64,000 nucleotides of DNA from UBA2970 sp965221075 (GCA_965221075.1 OZ244865.1:1364001-1428000), one strand, 5' to 3'. Counted from the first letter of the stretch, positions 38,310-47,734 are shown. Notes: generated from the letters alone by a model not told the origin. Numbers and translations: made by a program.

Positions 38310-39051
38310 GGCGCTTGCGGCACAGGCAGAAGAACTCGCGGTTGCCCGAAGGGCCCTCGAGGACCGACGGGCAGTGTCCCATCCACTCCAGGCCCAGCGA
38401 GCGGGTGGCCAGCTCCTCGATCTCCCCGATCACCCGACGGTGGATCCCCTCGTCCCGGATCACCCCCCGATGGCGGGAGGCCTCGGCCCGGCCCGCCTCG
38501 AACTGGGGCTTGATCAGCGCCAGGACGAGGCCCCGGCCGGCGACCAACTCCCGCGCCGCCGGCAGGATCAGGGACAGGGAGATGAAGGAGCAGTCGATCA
38601 CCGCCAGATCGGCCCCGGCGAAGCCCTCGGGCAGGCGGCCGGGGGCCAGGTGGCGGGCGTTGGTCCTCTCCATGGGGACCACCCTGGGATCCTTGCGCAG
38701 CCTCCAGGCCAGCTGTCCCATGCCCACGTCGACGGCCAGCACCCGGGCCGCGCCCCGCTGCAGCAGGCAGTCGGTGAAGCCTCCGGTGGAGGCTCCCAGG
38801 TCGATCGCGATCCATCCCTCCACCTCCAGGCGGAAGTGCTCCAGTGCGCCTTCGAGCTTGTAGCCCCCCCGGCTCGCGAAGCGCTCCCTGGCGGCCAGCT
38901 CGACGGCGTCGTCCCGGCCGACGGGGGTGCTGGGCTTGAGGCCGGCGCGCCCGTTGAGCCTCACCTCTCCGGCCATGATCGTCCGCCGGGCCTTCTCCCG
39001 GCTGGGGCAGAGCCCCTCCTGTACCAGATGCTGATCCAGACGGAGGGTCAT
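38296..39051 (-). CDS. tlyA: TlyA-type rRNA (cytidine-2'-O)-methyltransferase
   Basis: The 251-residue protein has an N-terminal S4 domain (TLRLDQHLVQEGLCPSREKARRTIMAGEVRLNG, about 2-40) and an FtsJ-like SAM methyltransferase domain. Motifs are SRGGYKLEGAL, IDLGASTGGFTDCLLQRGA (SAM loop), VDVGMGQLAW, ADLAVIDCSFISL (catalytic Asp/Ser) and LIKPQFEAGR. TlyA methylates 23S C1920 and, in some bacteria, 16S C1409. The start ATG overlaps the stop of the upstream small gene (ATGA) and the 3' end overlaps nadK, so the three genes form one coupled unit. Confidence 0.92.
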   Translation of the reverse strand: MTLRLDQHLVQEGLCPSREKARRTIMAGEVRLNGRAGLKPSTPVGRDDAVELAARERFASRGGYKLEGALEHFRLEVEGWIAIDLGASTGGFTDCLLQRGAARVLAVDVGMGQLAWRLRKDPRVVPMERTNARHLAPGRLPEGFAGADLAVIDCSFISLSLILPAARELVAGRGLVLALIKPQFEAGRAEASRHRGVIRDEGIHRRVIGEIEELATRSLGLEWMGHCPSVLEGPSGNREFFCLCRKRHATT

Positions 39052-39485
39052 CCCTTCCAGGAGAGCCGGCCGATCCTCCCCCCGGGCCCGGAGCAGTCCG
39101 ACGGACCGCCCTGGATCCGGTCCCCGTCCGCCATGGAGCTTCCCGGCTTCAGGTCGCCCCAGGGGCGGGCCTCCCCGGGGAGCCCCCGGGCGATCGGGCA
39201 GCGCAGCTTCCGGAACGGTTTCCATTCTCCCTTGAAGGCGCACGGGGAGTCCCCGTCCCGGTCGCCGAGAGCCTGCATGGGGCCACTGGAGGGGATGCCG
39301 GCGCGGAGCGTTCCGCCGGGACCGTTCTGCAGGAGGCGCGGGCTGGACAGGGCGGATCCGGCCATCGGGGGACGGAAGCCGACGCGGACCCGGACCCCTT
39401 CGGGGATGCCCGGGTCCCGGCCCTGGAGCGCCAGCGATCCCGGCAGGATCGGAGGAAGGGCCGATCCGATCTTCGAGGCATCCAT
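39048..39485 (-). CDS. Unrecognised 145-residue protein translationally coupled to tlyA
   Basis: The frame has about 90 percent G/C at third codon positions by eye, as in true genes here, and ends in an ATGA overlap with tlyA. The sequence is Pro/Gly-rich with segments GVRVRVGFRPPMAGSALSS, FKGEWKPFRKLRCP and GDLKPGSSMADGDRI. No signal peptide, membrane segment or known motif was found. In other bacteria tlyA often follows xseB, but this protein does not look like the exonuclease VII small subunit. The start at 39485 is the first in-frame ATG after a stretch without bias. Confidence 0.6.
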   Translation of the reverse strand: MDASKIGSALPPILPGSLALQGRDPGIPEGVRVRVGFRPPMAGSALSSPRLLQNGPGGTLRAGIPSSGPMQALGDRDGDSPCAFKGEWKPFRKLRCPIARGLPGEARPWGDLKPGSSMADGDRIQGGPSDCSGPGGRIGRLSWKG

Positions 39486-39603
39486 GGCTGGCCCGCCATC
39501 ATGCCCGCGCCCCGCTCCGGAATACAAGGCAAGCCTCGCCCGGCAGGGGGAGCGGAGGCTCGACAGGCTGCAGCTGCGGAGCCACAATGCGCGCAGCCGG
39601 ACA

Positions 39604-41637
39604 ATGAAGAGCATTCTAGCGATCCTTGCGGGCGTCTCCCTCTCCCTGGCCGGACGAACCGACGGGCATGGCGGCCTGACGCCCGAGCAGCTTGCTCAAA
39701 TGCGGCATGTGGACGAGGTGGCCGCCTCCCCCGACGGCCGCTACGTGGCCTACAGCCTCCAGATCTTTCCCGACCTGGCCCAGGAGGAGAACGGCCCCGC
39801 CCGCAAGGAGCTGCACGTGGTCGATCGGAAGGGCCGCTCCCGGCCCTTCGTCACCGGCGAGGTCTCGGTCGGGGGCCTTTCCTGGACCCCCGACTCCCGC
39901 TCCGTCACCTACCTGGCCAGGAGGGGCGACGACGAGAACGCCTCGCTCTACTCGATCCCGGTCGACGGCGGCGAGTCGGAGAAGCTGCTGGAGCACGAGA
40001 CCCCGATCGCCGCCTATCAGTGGAGCACCGAGCCCGGGCGGCTCCTGTTCCTGGCCAGCCGGAAGGAGGAGGAGGACGGCGGAGCCGCCGACAAGGGCTT
40101 CGACGCCGAGATCTACGAGGAGGAGCTCAGTCCGGGGCAGGTCTGGATCGCCGAACGGAAGGACGGGGAATGGGAGAGCCGCCTGCTGGAGGTGGAGGGC
40201 TCGGTGGCCGGAGCCCGGTGGTCGCCCGACGGCGGGCGGCTGGCCCTCTCGGTGGCCCCCACGCCCCTGATCGACGACTTCTACATGCACCGGAGGTTCC
40301 ACATCGTGGACGCCGGCTCGGGCGAGAGGATCGCGCTGGTCGACCATCGGGGCAAGCAGGGCCCCTTCCGCTGGAGCCCCGACGGCAGGCGGCTGGCCTT
40401 CATCGGCGGCGCCCACATGAACGATCCGAGCGCGGGAAGGCTCTTCCTGGCCGACGCCGGGGACGGCTCGGTCCGCAGGCTGCTCGAGGACTACCTGCCC
40501 GACTTCTCCGGACTGGAATGGCTCGACGACGGTCATCTCCTCTACTTCTCCGACGACGGCTGCCGGACCGACTACGGCCGGATCGCGCTGGAGGGCCCGG
40601 AGAGGGAGTCCTACGGCTTCGGCGTTCCGCTGGTGGCCGAGTCGATGAGCCTGGTTCCCGGATCCTCGCGCCTCGCCCTGGCCGGATCCCTGCCCGGGCA
40701 CGGCACGGAGGTCTACTGGGCCAGCCTCGCCCGCCAGAGGATGCGGCGCCTGACCGACTCCAATCCCTGGATGGAAGGGGTGGAGCTCGCCCGGCAGGAG
40801 GCGATCTCCTACACGGCCCGGGACGGGACGGAGGTGGAGGGCGTCCTGCTCTATCCCCTCGGATACCAGGAAGGGCGCCGCTATCCCCTGATCCAGGTGG
40901 TGCACGGGGGGCCCGAGGCCCGGGTTCCCAACGGCTGGGTCACCAGCTACTCCCGGCCGGGGCAGATCGCCGCCGGGCGGGGCTACCTGGTCTTCTATCC
41001 CAACTACCGGGGCAGCACCGGCCGGGGCATCGGCTTCGCCATGTCCCACCAGTCGGACTACGCCGGCAAGGAGTTCGACGACCTGGTCGACGCCATCGAC
41101 CACCTGGACCGGGCCGGGCTCGCCGATCCCTCCAAGGTGGGGGTCACCGGGGGATCCTACGGAGGCTACGCCTCGGCCTGGTGCGCCACCCGCTACTCCG
41201 AGCGATTCGCCGCCAGCGTGATGTTCGTGGGCGTCAGCGACCTCATCTCCAAGCAGGGGACCACCGACATCCCCTACGAGATGTACCTGGTGCACGCCAG
41301 GAAGTGGCCCTGGGAGGACTGGAACTTCTTCCTGGAGCGCAGCCCCATCTTCCATGCCGAGAAGGCGCGCACCCCGCTCCTCATCCTCCACGGCAAGGAG
41401 GACACCCGGGTGCACCCCTCGCAGTCGATGGAGCTCTACCGGTACCTCAGGACGCTGGGGCAGGCGCCGGTGCGCCTGGTGTGGTATCCCGGAGAGGGTC
41501 ACGGCAACAGCAAGGCGGCCGCCCGCTACGACTACTCCCTGCGCCTGATGCGGTGGATGGACCACTACCTCAAGGGGCCCGGCGGCGATCCGCCTCCCCA
41601 CAGGCTGGACCACCCGTTCCTCGGGGAGGAGAAGTGA
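39604..41637 (+). CDS. Exported S9-family prolyl oligopeptidase-type peptidase
   Basis: The 677-residue protein has a short signal peptide (MKSILAILAGVSLSLAG). A seven-bladed beta-propeller region (about 25-400) is marked by repeated SPDGRYVAYSL, WTPDSRSVTYLA, WSPDGGRLALS and WSPDGRRLAFIGG motifs. The C-terminal alpha/beta hydrolase domain has the triad Ser518 (TGGSYGGYAS), Asp600 (HGKEDTRV) and His633 (GEGHGNS). This is the dipeptidyl-peptidase IV / acylaminoacyl-peptidase layout. It likely trims peptides in the periplasm. It leads an operon: its stop overlaps the next start (GTGA). Confidence 0.93.
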   Translation: MKSILAILAGVSLSLAGRTDGHGGLTPEQLAQMRHVDEVAASPDGRYVAYSLQIFPDLAQEENGPARKELHVVDRKGRSRPFVTGEVSVGGLSWTPDSRSVTYLARRGDDENASLYSIPVDGGESEKLLEHETPIAAYQWSTEPGRLLFLASRKEEEDGGAADKGFDAEIYEEELSPGQVWIAERKDGEWESRLLEVEGSVAGARWSPDGGRLALSVAPTPLIDDFYMHRRFHIVDAGSGERIALVDHRGKQGPFRWSPDGRRLAFIGGAHMNDPSAGRLFLADAGDGSVRRLLEDYLPDFSGLEWLDDGHLLYFSDDGCRTDYGRIALEGPERESYGFGVPLVAESMSLVPGSSRLALAGSLPGHGTEVYWASLARQRMRRLTDSNPWMEGVELARQEAISYTARDGTEVEGVLLYPLGYQEGRRYPLIQVVHGGPEARVPNGWVTSYSRPGQIAAGRGYLVFYPNYRGSTGRGIGFAMSHQSDYAGKEFDDLVDAIDHLDRAGLADPSKVGVTGGSYGGYASAWCATRYSERFAASVMFVGVSDLISKQGTTDIPYEMYLVHARKWPWEDWNFFLERSPIFHAEKARTPLLILHGKEDTRVHPSQSMELYRYLRTLGQAPVRLVWYPGEGHGNSKAAARYDYSLRLMRWMDHYLKGPGGDPPPHRLDHPFLGEEK

Positions 41638-43052
41638 GACGCCGCTCCGGATGCCCGGCAAGCCGCCGGGAGTTCCTGCAGCGGGTGGGCCTGGGCCTGG
41701 GGATGCTGGGCCTCTCCCAGGTGGAGGGAGCCGCCCACGGTTCCTACACCAGCCCCCTGAGGCAGAAGGCCCCCCATTTCCCGGGCCGGGCCAAGGCGGT
41801 GATCCACCTGTTCATGAACGGGGGGCCCTCCCATGTGGACACCTTCGATCCCAAGCCCGAGCTCTCCCGCCTGCACGGCAGGGAGCTGCCCATGGAGAAC
41901 CTGCGCACCGAGCGCAAGACCGGAGCGGCCTTCGCCTCGCCCTTCGCCTTCTCCCGCCACGGCCGGAGCGGACTGCCGGTCAGCGAGATCTTCCCCCGCC
42001 TGGCCGAGTGCGCCGACGATCTGGCGGTTATCCGGTCGATGCACGCCGACGTCCCCAACCACGAGCCCTCGCTGATGCTGATGAACTGCGGCGAGGCGAG
42101 GCTGATCCGTCCCTCGATGGGCTCCTGGATCACCTGGGGGCTGGGCTCGGCCAACCAGAACCTCCCCGGCTTCGTGGCCATGTGCCCGGGCGGATACCCG
42201 ATCCAGGAGTCGCAGAACTGGCAGTCGGGCTTCCTGCCCAGCGTCTACCAGGGCGCCTACGTGGACACCCGGCACCGGGAGATGGACAAGCTGGTGGAGA
42301 ACATCCGCAATCCCGGCCTCGGCCTGCGCCAGCAGCGCCGCCAGCTCGACCTCCTGGGCCGCCTCAACCAGAGGCACCTGGAGGAACGGGAGGGGGACTC
42401 CCGGCTGGAGGCCCGGATCTCGGCCTACGAGCTGGCCTACCGCATGCAGATGGACGCCACCGACGCCTTCGACATCGAGAGGGAGCCCGAGTCGATCCGG
42501 AGGATGTACGGGGAGGGGACCCAGGCGCGGCAGATCCTGATCGCCCGCCGGCTGGTGGAGCGGGGCGTGCGCATGGTGCAGGTCTGGCACGGGCAGGGCC
42601 AGCCCTGGGACAACCACGACGACATCGAGGTCAACCACCGCCGCCTGGCCCGGCAGTGCGACCAGGCCATCGGGGCCCTGCTCAAGGATCTCAGGCAGCG
42701 CGGCATGCTCGAGGAGACCCTGGTGATCTGGGGAGGGGAGTTCGGCCGCACGCCCACCGTGGAGCTGCCCCGGCCGGGGGCCAACGCCGGGAAGATCAAC
42801 GGCCGCGACCACAACCACTGGGGCTTCTCCATGTGGATGGCCGGGGGCGGGGTGCGGGGCGGGATCGCCCACGGGGCCACCGACGAGTTCGGCTTCCGGG
42901 CGGTGGAGGACAGGGTCCACGTCCACGACCTGCACGCCACCATCCTGCACCTGCTCGGCTTCGATCACGAGCGCCTCACCTTCCGCCATGCGGGACGCGA
43001 CTTCCGCCTCACCGACGTGCACGGGAAGGTGGTCCGGGAGCTGATCGCGTGA
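41634..43052 (+). CDS. DUF1501-domain protein with Tat-type signal, partner of PSD1
   Basis: The 472-residue protein starts at a GTG inside the peptidase stop (GTGA), with GGGGAGGAG just upstream. A twin-arginine signal PASRREFLQRVGLGLGMLGL is followed by the DUF1501 body. Visible blocks are AVIHLFMNGGPSHVDTFDPKPEL, HADVPNHEPSLMLMNCGE, PSMGSWITWGLGS, the RGVRMVQVWHG block and DNHDDIEVNHR, LVIWGGEFGRTPT, GRDHNHWGFSMWMAGGG, and HVHDLHATILHLLGFDHERLTFRHAGRDFRLTDV. That set is the canonical planctomycete/verrucomicrobial DUF1501 type. Coupling to the following PSD1 gene is by another GTGA overlap. The true function of these pairs is not established. Confidence 0.93.
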   Translation: MRRRSGCPASRREFLQRVGLGLGMLGLSQVEGAAHGSYTSPLRQKAPHFPGRAKAVIHLFMNGGPSHVDTFDPKPELSRLHGRELPMENLRTERKTGAAFASPFAFSRHGRSGLPVSEIFPRLAECADDLAVIRSMHADVPNHEPSLMLMNCGEARLIRPSMGSWITWGLGSANQNLPGFVAMCPGGYPIQESQNWQSGFLPSVYQGAYVDTRHREMDKLVENIRNPGLGLRQQRRQLDLLGRLNQRHLEEREGDSRLEARISAYELAYRMQMDATDAFDIEREPESIRRMYGEGTQARQILIARRLVERGVRMVQVWHGQGQPWDNHDDIEVNHRRLARQCDQAIGALLKDLRQRGMLEETLVIWGGEFGRTPTVELPRPGANAGKINGRDHNHWGFSMWMAGGGVRGGIAHGATDEFGFRAVEDRVHVHDLHATILHLLGFDHERLTFRHAGRDFRLTDVHGKVVRELIA

Positions 43053-46000
43053 GGATCCCCCTGGCATGGGCGGTCCTGGCCGCGGCGGCCGCCGCGGCGG
43101 AGGACGGAGAGGCCCTCTTCGAGCGGGAGATCCTTCCCATACTGCAGAGGTCCTGCCTGGAGTGCCACAGCCACCAGGCGGGCCGGGCCCGGGGCGGGCT
43201 CTACCTCGACTCCCGCTCCGGCTGGGAGGCCGGGGGCTCGTCCGGGCCCGCCATCGTTCCCGGGGATCCCGGCGCCAGCCTGCTGATCCGGGCGGTCCGC
43301 CCCGGCGACGCAGAGCTGCAGATGCCTCCCGAGGGCAAGCGGCTGGATCCCGCCCAGGTGGCGGCCCTGGAGAGGTGGGTGGAGGCCGGGGCGCCCGATC
43401 CCCGGGTCCTGCCGTCCGGGGAGGGGGGAGGGGCCCACTGGGCCTTCCAGCCGGTGGTCCGGCCCCGCCCGCCCGAGGTGCGGGACTCCCTCTGGCCGCG
43501 GAACGCGGTGGACCGCTTCGTGCTGCGGCGGCTGGAGGAGCAGGGCATGCGGCCCTCACCGAGGGCCGATCGCGACACCCTGATCCGGCGGGCCTGCTAC
43601 ACGCTCCTGGGCCTTCCTCCCTCCCCCCGGGAGATCGAGGCCTTCCGGGAGGACCGCTCCCCCGGCGCCATGGAGCGGCTGGTGGACCGCCTGCTGGCCT
43701 CGCCCCGGTACGGGGAGCGATGGGGGCGCCACTGGCTCGACGTCGCCCGCTACGCCGACACCAAGGGCTACGTGTTCGAGGAGGAGCGCCGCTTCCCCTA
43801 CTCCTACACCTACCGCGACTACGTGGTGGACGCCTTCAACCGGGACCTGCCCTACGACCGCTTCGTGGTGGAGCAGCTGGCCGCCGACCTCCTGGAGGAC
43901 CGGGAGGACAACCGCGCCCTGGCGGGCCTCGGCTTCCTGACCCTGGGCCGGCGCTTCCTCAACAACCAGCACGACATCATCGACGACCGGATCGACGTGG
44001 CCAGCCGGGGCCTGATGGCCCTGACCGTCTCCTGCGCCCGCTGCCACGACCACAAGTACGATCCGATCCCCACCGCCGACTACTACTCCCTCTACGGCGT
44101 CTTCGCCAGCTCCCGGGAGCCGGACGAGCGCCCCCTGCTGGCCTACGACGAGGACTCCCCCGACTATCTCGGCTACCGCCAGGAGCTGGAGAGGAAGCGG
44201 CAGGAGTGGGAGGACTACCGCGACGCCCAGCAGCAGGGGGCCGTCTCCCTGGCCCGCAGCCAGACCGGAGAGTACCTGAAGGTCCTCCACGACGCCCGGG
44301 GCCTCGACCGCTCCCGGACCGAGAACCTGGTCCGGGAGCGGAAGCTGGGGCCGGTCGTGGCCTTCCGCTGGCAGGAGCATCTGGCGGCGATCGGGGAGGA
44401 TCCCGATCCGGCGCTCTCCCCCTGGATTGCGGCCTCCAGGGCCGATGCCCGCTCCGAGCCGATCGGTGAGGCGCTCCGGCGTTCCCTGGCCGGGGAGGGC
44501 TCTCCCGTCAACCCGCTGGTCCGGAAGGCCATCCTGGAGGGAGGCCCCGCCACCATGGAGGAGCTGGCCAGGATCTACGGCGGGCTCTTCGCCCAGGTGG
44601 AGGAGGAGGCCCTGGAGCTCGGGGGGGAGCCCCTTCCCGATCCGGACCGCGAGGCCCTGCGCCAGGTCCTCTACCGGCCCGGAGCCCCCCCGGCCATCCC
44701 CCTGGACCAGGCCACCCAGCTCCTGGACGTGCCGGTCCAGCAGAAGATCCGCCGCCTCAAGCGGGAGCTCGACGCCCTTCCCGCCACCCATCCGGGAGCC
44801 CCGGCCCGGGCCATGTCCCTGGAGGACCGGCCCTCTCCGGTGGAGCCGGTGGTGTTCCTGCGCGGCAAGCCGGGATCGAGGGGCGAGGCGGTTCCCCGGC
44901 AGTTCCTCTCCCTGGTGGAGGGCGAGGACCGGCGCCCCTTCACCCAGGGCAGCGGGCGGCTGGAGCTGGCCCGCGCCATCGCCGATCCCGGCAACCCCCT
45001 GACCGCGCGGGTGATCGCCAACCGGGTCTGGAGGCACCACTTCGGCAGGGGCCTGGTGGACACCCCCAGCGACTTCGGCACCCGGGCCCCGCCCCCCAGC
45101 CACCCGGAGCTGCTGGACTGGCTGGCCGCCACCCTGGTGGAGGACGGATGGTCCCTGAAGCGCCTCCACCGGCGCATCCTCCTCTCCAGCGCATGGCAGC
45201 AGGCCAGCGATCCCTCGCCCCTGCGCCAGGAGCGCGATCCCGAAAACCGCTGGATCTGGAGGATGGACCGGCGCCGCCTGGAGCTGGAGCCGCTGCGGGA
45301 CACCCTCCTCCAGGCGGCCGGAACCCTGGATCTCGCCATGGGGGGGCGCCCGGTCGAGATCGCCGCCCCCCCCTACGCGCCGCGCCGCTCCGTCTACGGG
45401 TACATCGAGCGCCAGAACCTCCCCTCCATGTTCCGCACCTTCGACCTGGCCAGCCCCGACAGCACCAGCCCGGGGCGCTTCGAGACCACCGTTCCCCAGC
45501 AGGCCCTCTTCCTGCTCAACAGCCCCTTCGTGATCGGCCTGGCCCGCAGCCTGGAGCAGGAGGTCCTCCGGGAGGGCGGGGACCCGGTGGAGTCGCTCTA
45601 CCTGCGGACGCTGCAGCGCCGTCCCGGCCCTTCCGAGCGCCGCCAGGCCTCCCGCTTCCTGATCGCGGCCGATCCGTGGCTATACGGCACGGGCTCGCCC
45701 CAGGGCTTCGAGCCCTTCCCCTCCTTCTCCGAGGGGATCTGGAAGGGGGAGGGGCCGGGCCGGCTCGGCGCGCAGGGAGGCGCCAGCCGCCCCTCGGGCG
45801 AGGTGATCCGCCGCTGGCGGGTCCCCGGGACCGGCGCCTACCGCATCGCCTACCGCATCGGCCCCGCCCAGGCTCCGGACGCCGATCTGGCCGCCCGCAT
45901 CCGCCTGGGGGACGGCCTGCTTCTGGAGCGGCGCATCGGGCCCGGGGAGCAGGCGGGCGAGCTGGAGGAAAGGATCCTGGAGCAGGGGCAGGCGCTGGAC

Positions 46001-46180
46001 TTCGCGGTGGAGAGCGGCGCGGGAGAGGAGGCCGGCTTCTCCTGGACCGTCCGCATCCGGGCCGCTTCGGGGGAGGAGTGGGAATCCAGCAAGGACTTCG
46101 GGGGGCCTCCCGGCCTCTCCCCCCTGGCGCAGCTGGGGCAGGCCCTCCTGCTCTCCAACGAGCTGGCATTCGCCGACTGA
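43049..46180 (+). CDS. PSD1 (DUF1549/DUF1553) protein with N-terminal cytochrome-type PSCyt1 domain
   Basis: The 1043-residue exported protein has a short Ala-rich signal. A PSCyt1 domain carries C36-LE-C39-H40 (LQRSCLECHSHQAGRARGG) and ends with LQMPPEGKRL. The PSD1 region (DUF1549: NAVDRFVLRRLEEQG, SPRYGERWGRHWLDVARYADT, and a second heme-type CARCHDHKYDPI) is followed by DUF1553 (LARAIADPGNPLTARVIANRVWRHHFGRGLV, then FGTRAPPPSHPELLDWLA, and FDLASPDSTSPGRFETTVPQQALFLLNSPFV). The C-terminal about 130 residues are an extra beta-rich module (VPGTGAYRIAYRIGPA). It is the usual partner of the DUF1501 gene just upstream and starts at a GTGA overlap. A redox or carbohydrate-linked periplasmic role is suspected. 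Confidence 0.93.
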   Translation: MRIPLAWAVLAAAAAAAEDGEALFEREILPILQRSCLECHSHQAGRARGGLYLDSRSGWEAGGSSGPAIVPGDPGASLLIRAVRPGDAELQMPPEGKRLDPAQVAALERWVEAGAPDPRVLPSGEGGGAHWAFQPVVRPRPPEVRDSLWPRNAVDRFVLRRLEEQGMRPSPRADRDTLIRRACYTLLGLPPSPREIEAFREDRSPGAMERLVDRLLASPRYGERWGRHWLDVARYADTKGYVFEEERRFPYSYTYRDYVVDAFNRDLPYDRFVVEQLAADLLEDREDNRALAGLGFLTLGRRFLNNQHDIIDDRIDVASRGLMALTVSCARCHDHKYDPIPTADYYSLYGVFASSREPDERPLLAYDEDSPDYLGYRQELERKRQEWEDYRDAQQQGAVSLARSQTGEYLKVLHDARGLDRSRTENLVRERKLGPVVAFRWQEHLAAIGEDPDPALSPWIAASRADARSEPIGEALRRSLAGEGSPVNPLVRKAILEGGPATMEELARIYGGLFAQVEEEALELGGEPLPDPDREALRQVLYRPGAPPAIPLDQATQLLDVPVQQKIRRLKRELDALPATHPGAPARAMSLEDRPSPVEPVVFLRGKPGSRGEAVPRQFLSLVEGEDRRPFTQGSGRLELARAIADPGNPLTARVIANRVWRHHFGRGLVDTPSDFGTRAPPPSHPELLDWLAATLVEDGWSLKRLHRRILLSSAWQQASDPSPLRQERDPENRWIWRMDRRRLELEPLRDTLLQAAGTLDLAMGGRPVEIAAPPYAPRRSVYGYIERQNLPSMFRTFDLASPDSTSPGRFETTVPQQALFLLNSPFVIGLARSLEQEVLREGGDPVESLYLRTLQRRPGPSERRQASRFLIAADPWLYGTGSPQGFEPFPSFSEGIWKGEGPGRLGAQGGASRPSGEVIRRWRVPGTGAYRIAYRIGPAQAPDADLAARIRLGDGLLLERRIGPGEQAGELEERILEQGQALDFAVESGAGEEAGFSWTVRIRAASGEEWESSKDFGGPPGLSPLAQLGQALLLSNELAFAD

Positions 46181-46195
46181 CCTTCGCTCACCTAC

Positions 46196-47353
46196 ATGGA
46201 ACGGGTACGGATCGGGATCATCGGGATGGGCAACATGGGACGCCACCATGCCGCCTACCTCATGGACGGCGAGGTGGATCGCGCCGAGCTGGCGGCCGTA
46301 TGCAGCCCCTCGCCCGCCAAGCTGGAGTCCTACCGCCCCCTGGCCGTCCACTCCGACGCCGAGGCGCTGCTGGCCTCGGGGGAGATCGACGCGGTGATCG
46401 TCGCCACGCCCCACTACCAGCACACCACCCTGGGCATGGCCGCCCTGGAGGCGGGAGTCCACCTGATGGTGGAGAAGCCCATCTCGGCCCACAAGGCGGA
46501 CGCCCAGCGCCTGATCGACTGCAGCCGGAGGCATCCCCGGGTGGTGTTCGCGGGGATGTTCCAGCTGCGGTGCGAGCCGCGCTACCGGAAGATCCGCCGC
46601 CTGATCCTGGACGGGGAGCTGGGCGAGGTGGTGCGGATCAACTGGATCATCACCGACTGGTACCGCACCCAGGCCTACTACTCCAGCGGCGGCTGGCGCG
46701 CCACCTGGAAGGGGGAGGGCGGCGGAGTGCTGATCAACCAGTGCCTGCACCAGCTGGACGTGCTGCAGTGGATGTGCGGGATGCCGGCCCGGATCCGCAG
46801 CTTTGTGCAGCTGGGGCGCTACCACGACATCGAGGTGGAGGATTCGGTCACCGCCTACTTCGAGTACCCCGGCGGAGCCACCGGCGTGTTCCTCTCCTCT
46901 ACCGGCGAGGCTCCGGGCTCCAACCGGCTGGAGATCGCAGGCACCCGCGGCCGGGTGGTGCTGGAGAGCGACCGCCTCTCCTTCGTGCGCAACGAGGTCT
47001 GCATGCGGGAGCACTGCCGCGACTCCCCCTCGGGCTTCCTCAAGCCCCCGGTCTGGAACGTGGACATCCCCATCGAGCCGGCCCGCTCGCCCCACGCCTC
47101 CCTGATGCAGGACTTCGTCGACGCCATCCTGGACGGCACGCCCCCGGCCGTTCCCGGCGCCGAGGGTCTCCATTCGGTGGAGCTGGCCAACGCCATGCTC
47201 TACTCGGGGCTGGAGCAGCGGACCGTCGAGCTGCCCCTCGACGGGGAGGCCTACCAGGCCCGGCTGGAGCGCCTGGCCGCCGAGTCCCGCTTCGAGAAGA
47301 AGGTGGCCGATCGGGGAGCGGCGGAGGACTTCGCCAGTTCGTTCAGCCGCTAG
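46196..47353 (+). CDS. Gfo/Idh/MocA-family oxidoreductase
   Basis: The 385-residue protein has an N-terminal Rossmann fold VRIGIIGMGNMGRHHAAYL (GxGxxG) and VIVATPHYQHTTLGMAALEAGVHLMVEKPIS (the EKP motif with catalytic Lys). The C-terminal domain has GGWRATWKGEGGGVLINQCLHQLDVLQWMCGMP, where the His in QCLHQLD is the usual general base. The family oxidises or epimerises sugars and cyclitols with NAD(P). It follows the PSD1 gene by 15 bases and precedes an epimerase, a grouping common in sugar catabolic clusters. Confidence 0.92.
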   Translation: MERVRIGIIGMGNMGRHHAAYLMDGEVDRAELAAVCSPSPAKLESYRPLAVHSDAEALLASGEIDAVIVATPHYQHTTLGMAALEAGVHLMVEKPISAHKADAQRLIDCSRRHPRVVFAGMFQLRCEPRYRKIRRLILDGELGEVVRINWIITDWYRTQAYYSSGGWRATWKGEGGGVLINQCLHQLDVLQWMCGMPARIRSFVQLGRYHDIEVEDSVTAYFEYPGGATGVFLSSTGEAPGSNRLEIAGTRGRVVLESDRLSFVRNEVCMREHCRDSPSGFLKPPVWNVDIPIEPARSPHASLMQDFVDAILDGTPPAVPGAEGLHSVELANAMLYSGLEQRTVELPLDGEAYQARLERLAAESRFEKKVADRGAAEDFASSFSR

Positions 47354-47362
47354 CCCGGTCCC

Positions 47363-47734
47363 TTGGCCAGCTCCCGGAAATACCTCCACCAGATCCGGGG
47401 ATCCTATCCCCGGCGGGATCCCGAGGACCTGATCTGCATGATCAGCCTGCTGGCCTCGGTCTGGGCCGGAACCCGGGGGCGCCCGCCCAGCCAGGGGATC
47501 CACCGGGACGCGCCCATGGCCCTCGGGGCGCTCCACCATCCGGCGAGGCCCTCCAGGCTGGCCGGAGAGGTGTCCCACCTGGCCGAGGCCCTGGCCGGCA
47601 TCTCCCGACGCCGCTCGATCCGGGAGCGCTTCCGCAGGTCGATCTCGGTGGGGCTGCTGGCCACCTGCAGGGATCCCTCCGAGGTTCTCGCCCATCTGGC
47701 CCGCTACGGGATAGGAGGCCTCCTCCGGCTCTGA
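47363..47734 (+). CDS. Unrecognised 123-residue protein after the Gfo/Idh/MocA gene
   Basis: Begins at TTG 9 bases after the previous stop. Codons have the strong third-position bias of real genes. The sequence is basic and helical (KYLHQIRGSYPRRDPEDLI, EVSHLAEALAGISRRRSIRE, VLAHLARYGIGGLL). No known motif or membrane segment was recognised. An internal ATG would give a much shorter protein, so the TTG start is preferred. Confidence 0.55.
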   Translation: MASSRKYLHQIRGSYPRRDPEDLICMISLLASVWAGTRGRPPSQGIHRDAPMALGALHHPARPSRLAGEVSHLAEALAGISRRRSIRERFRRSISVGLLATCRDPSEVLAHLARYGIGGLLRL

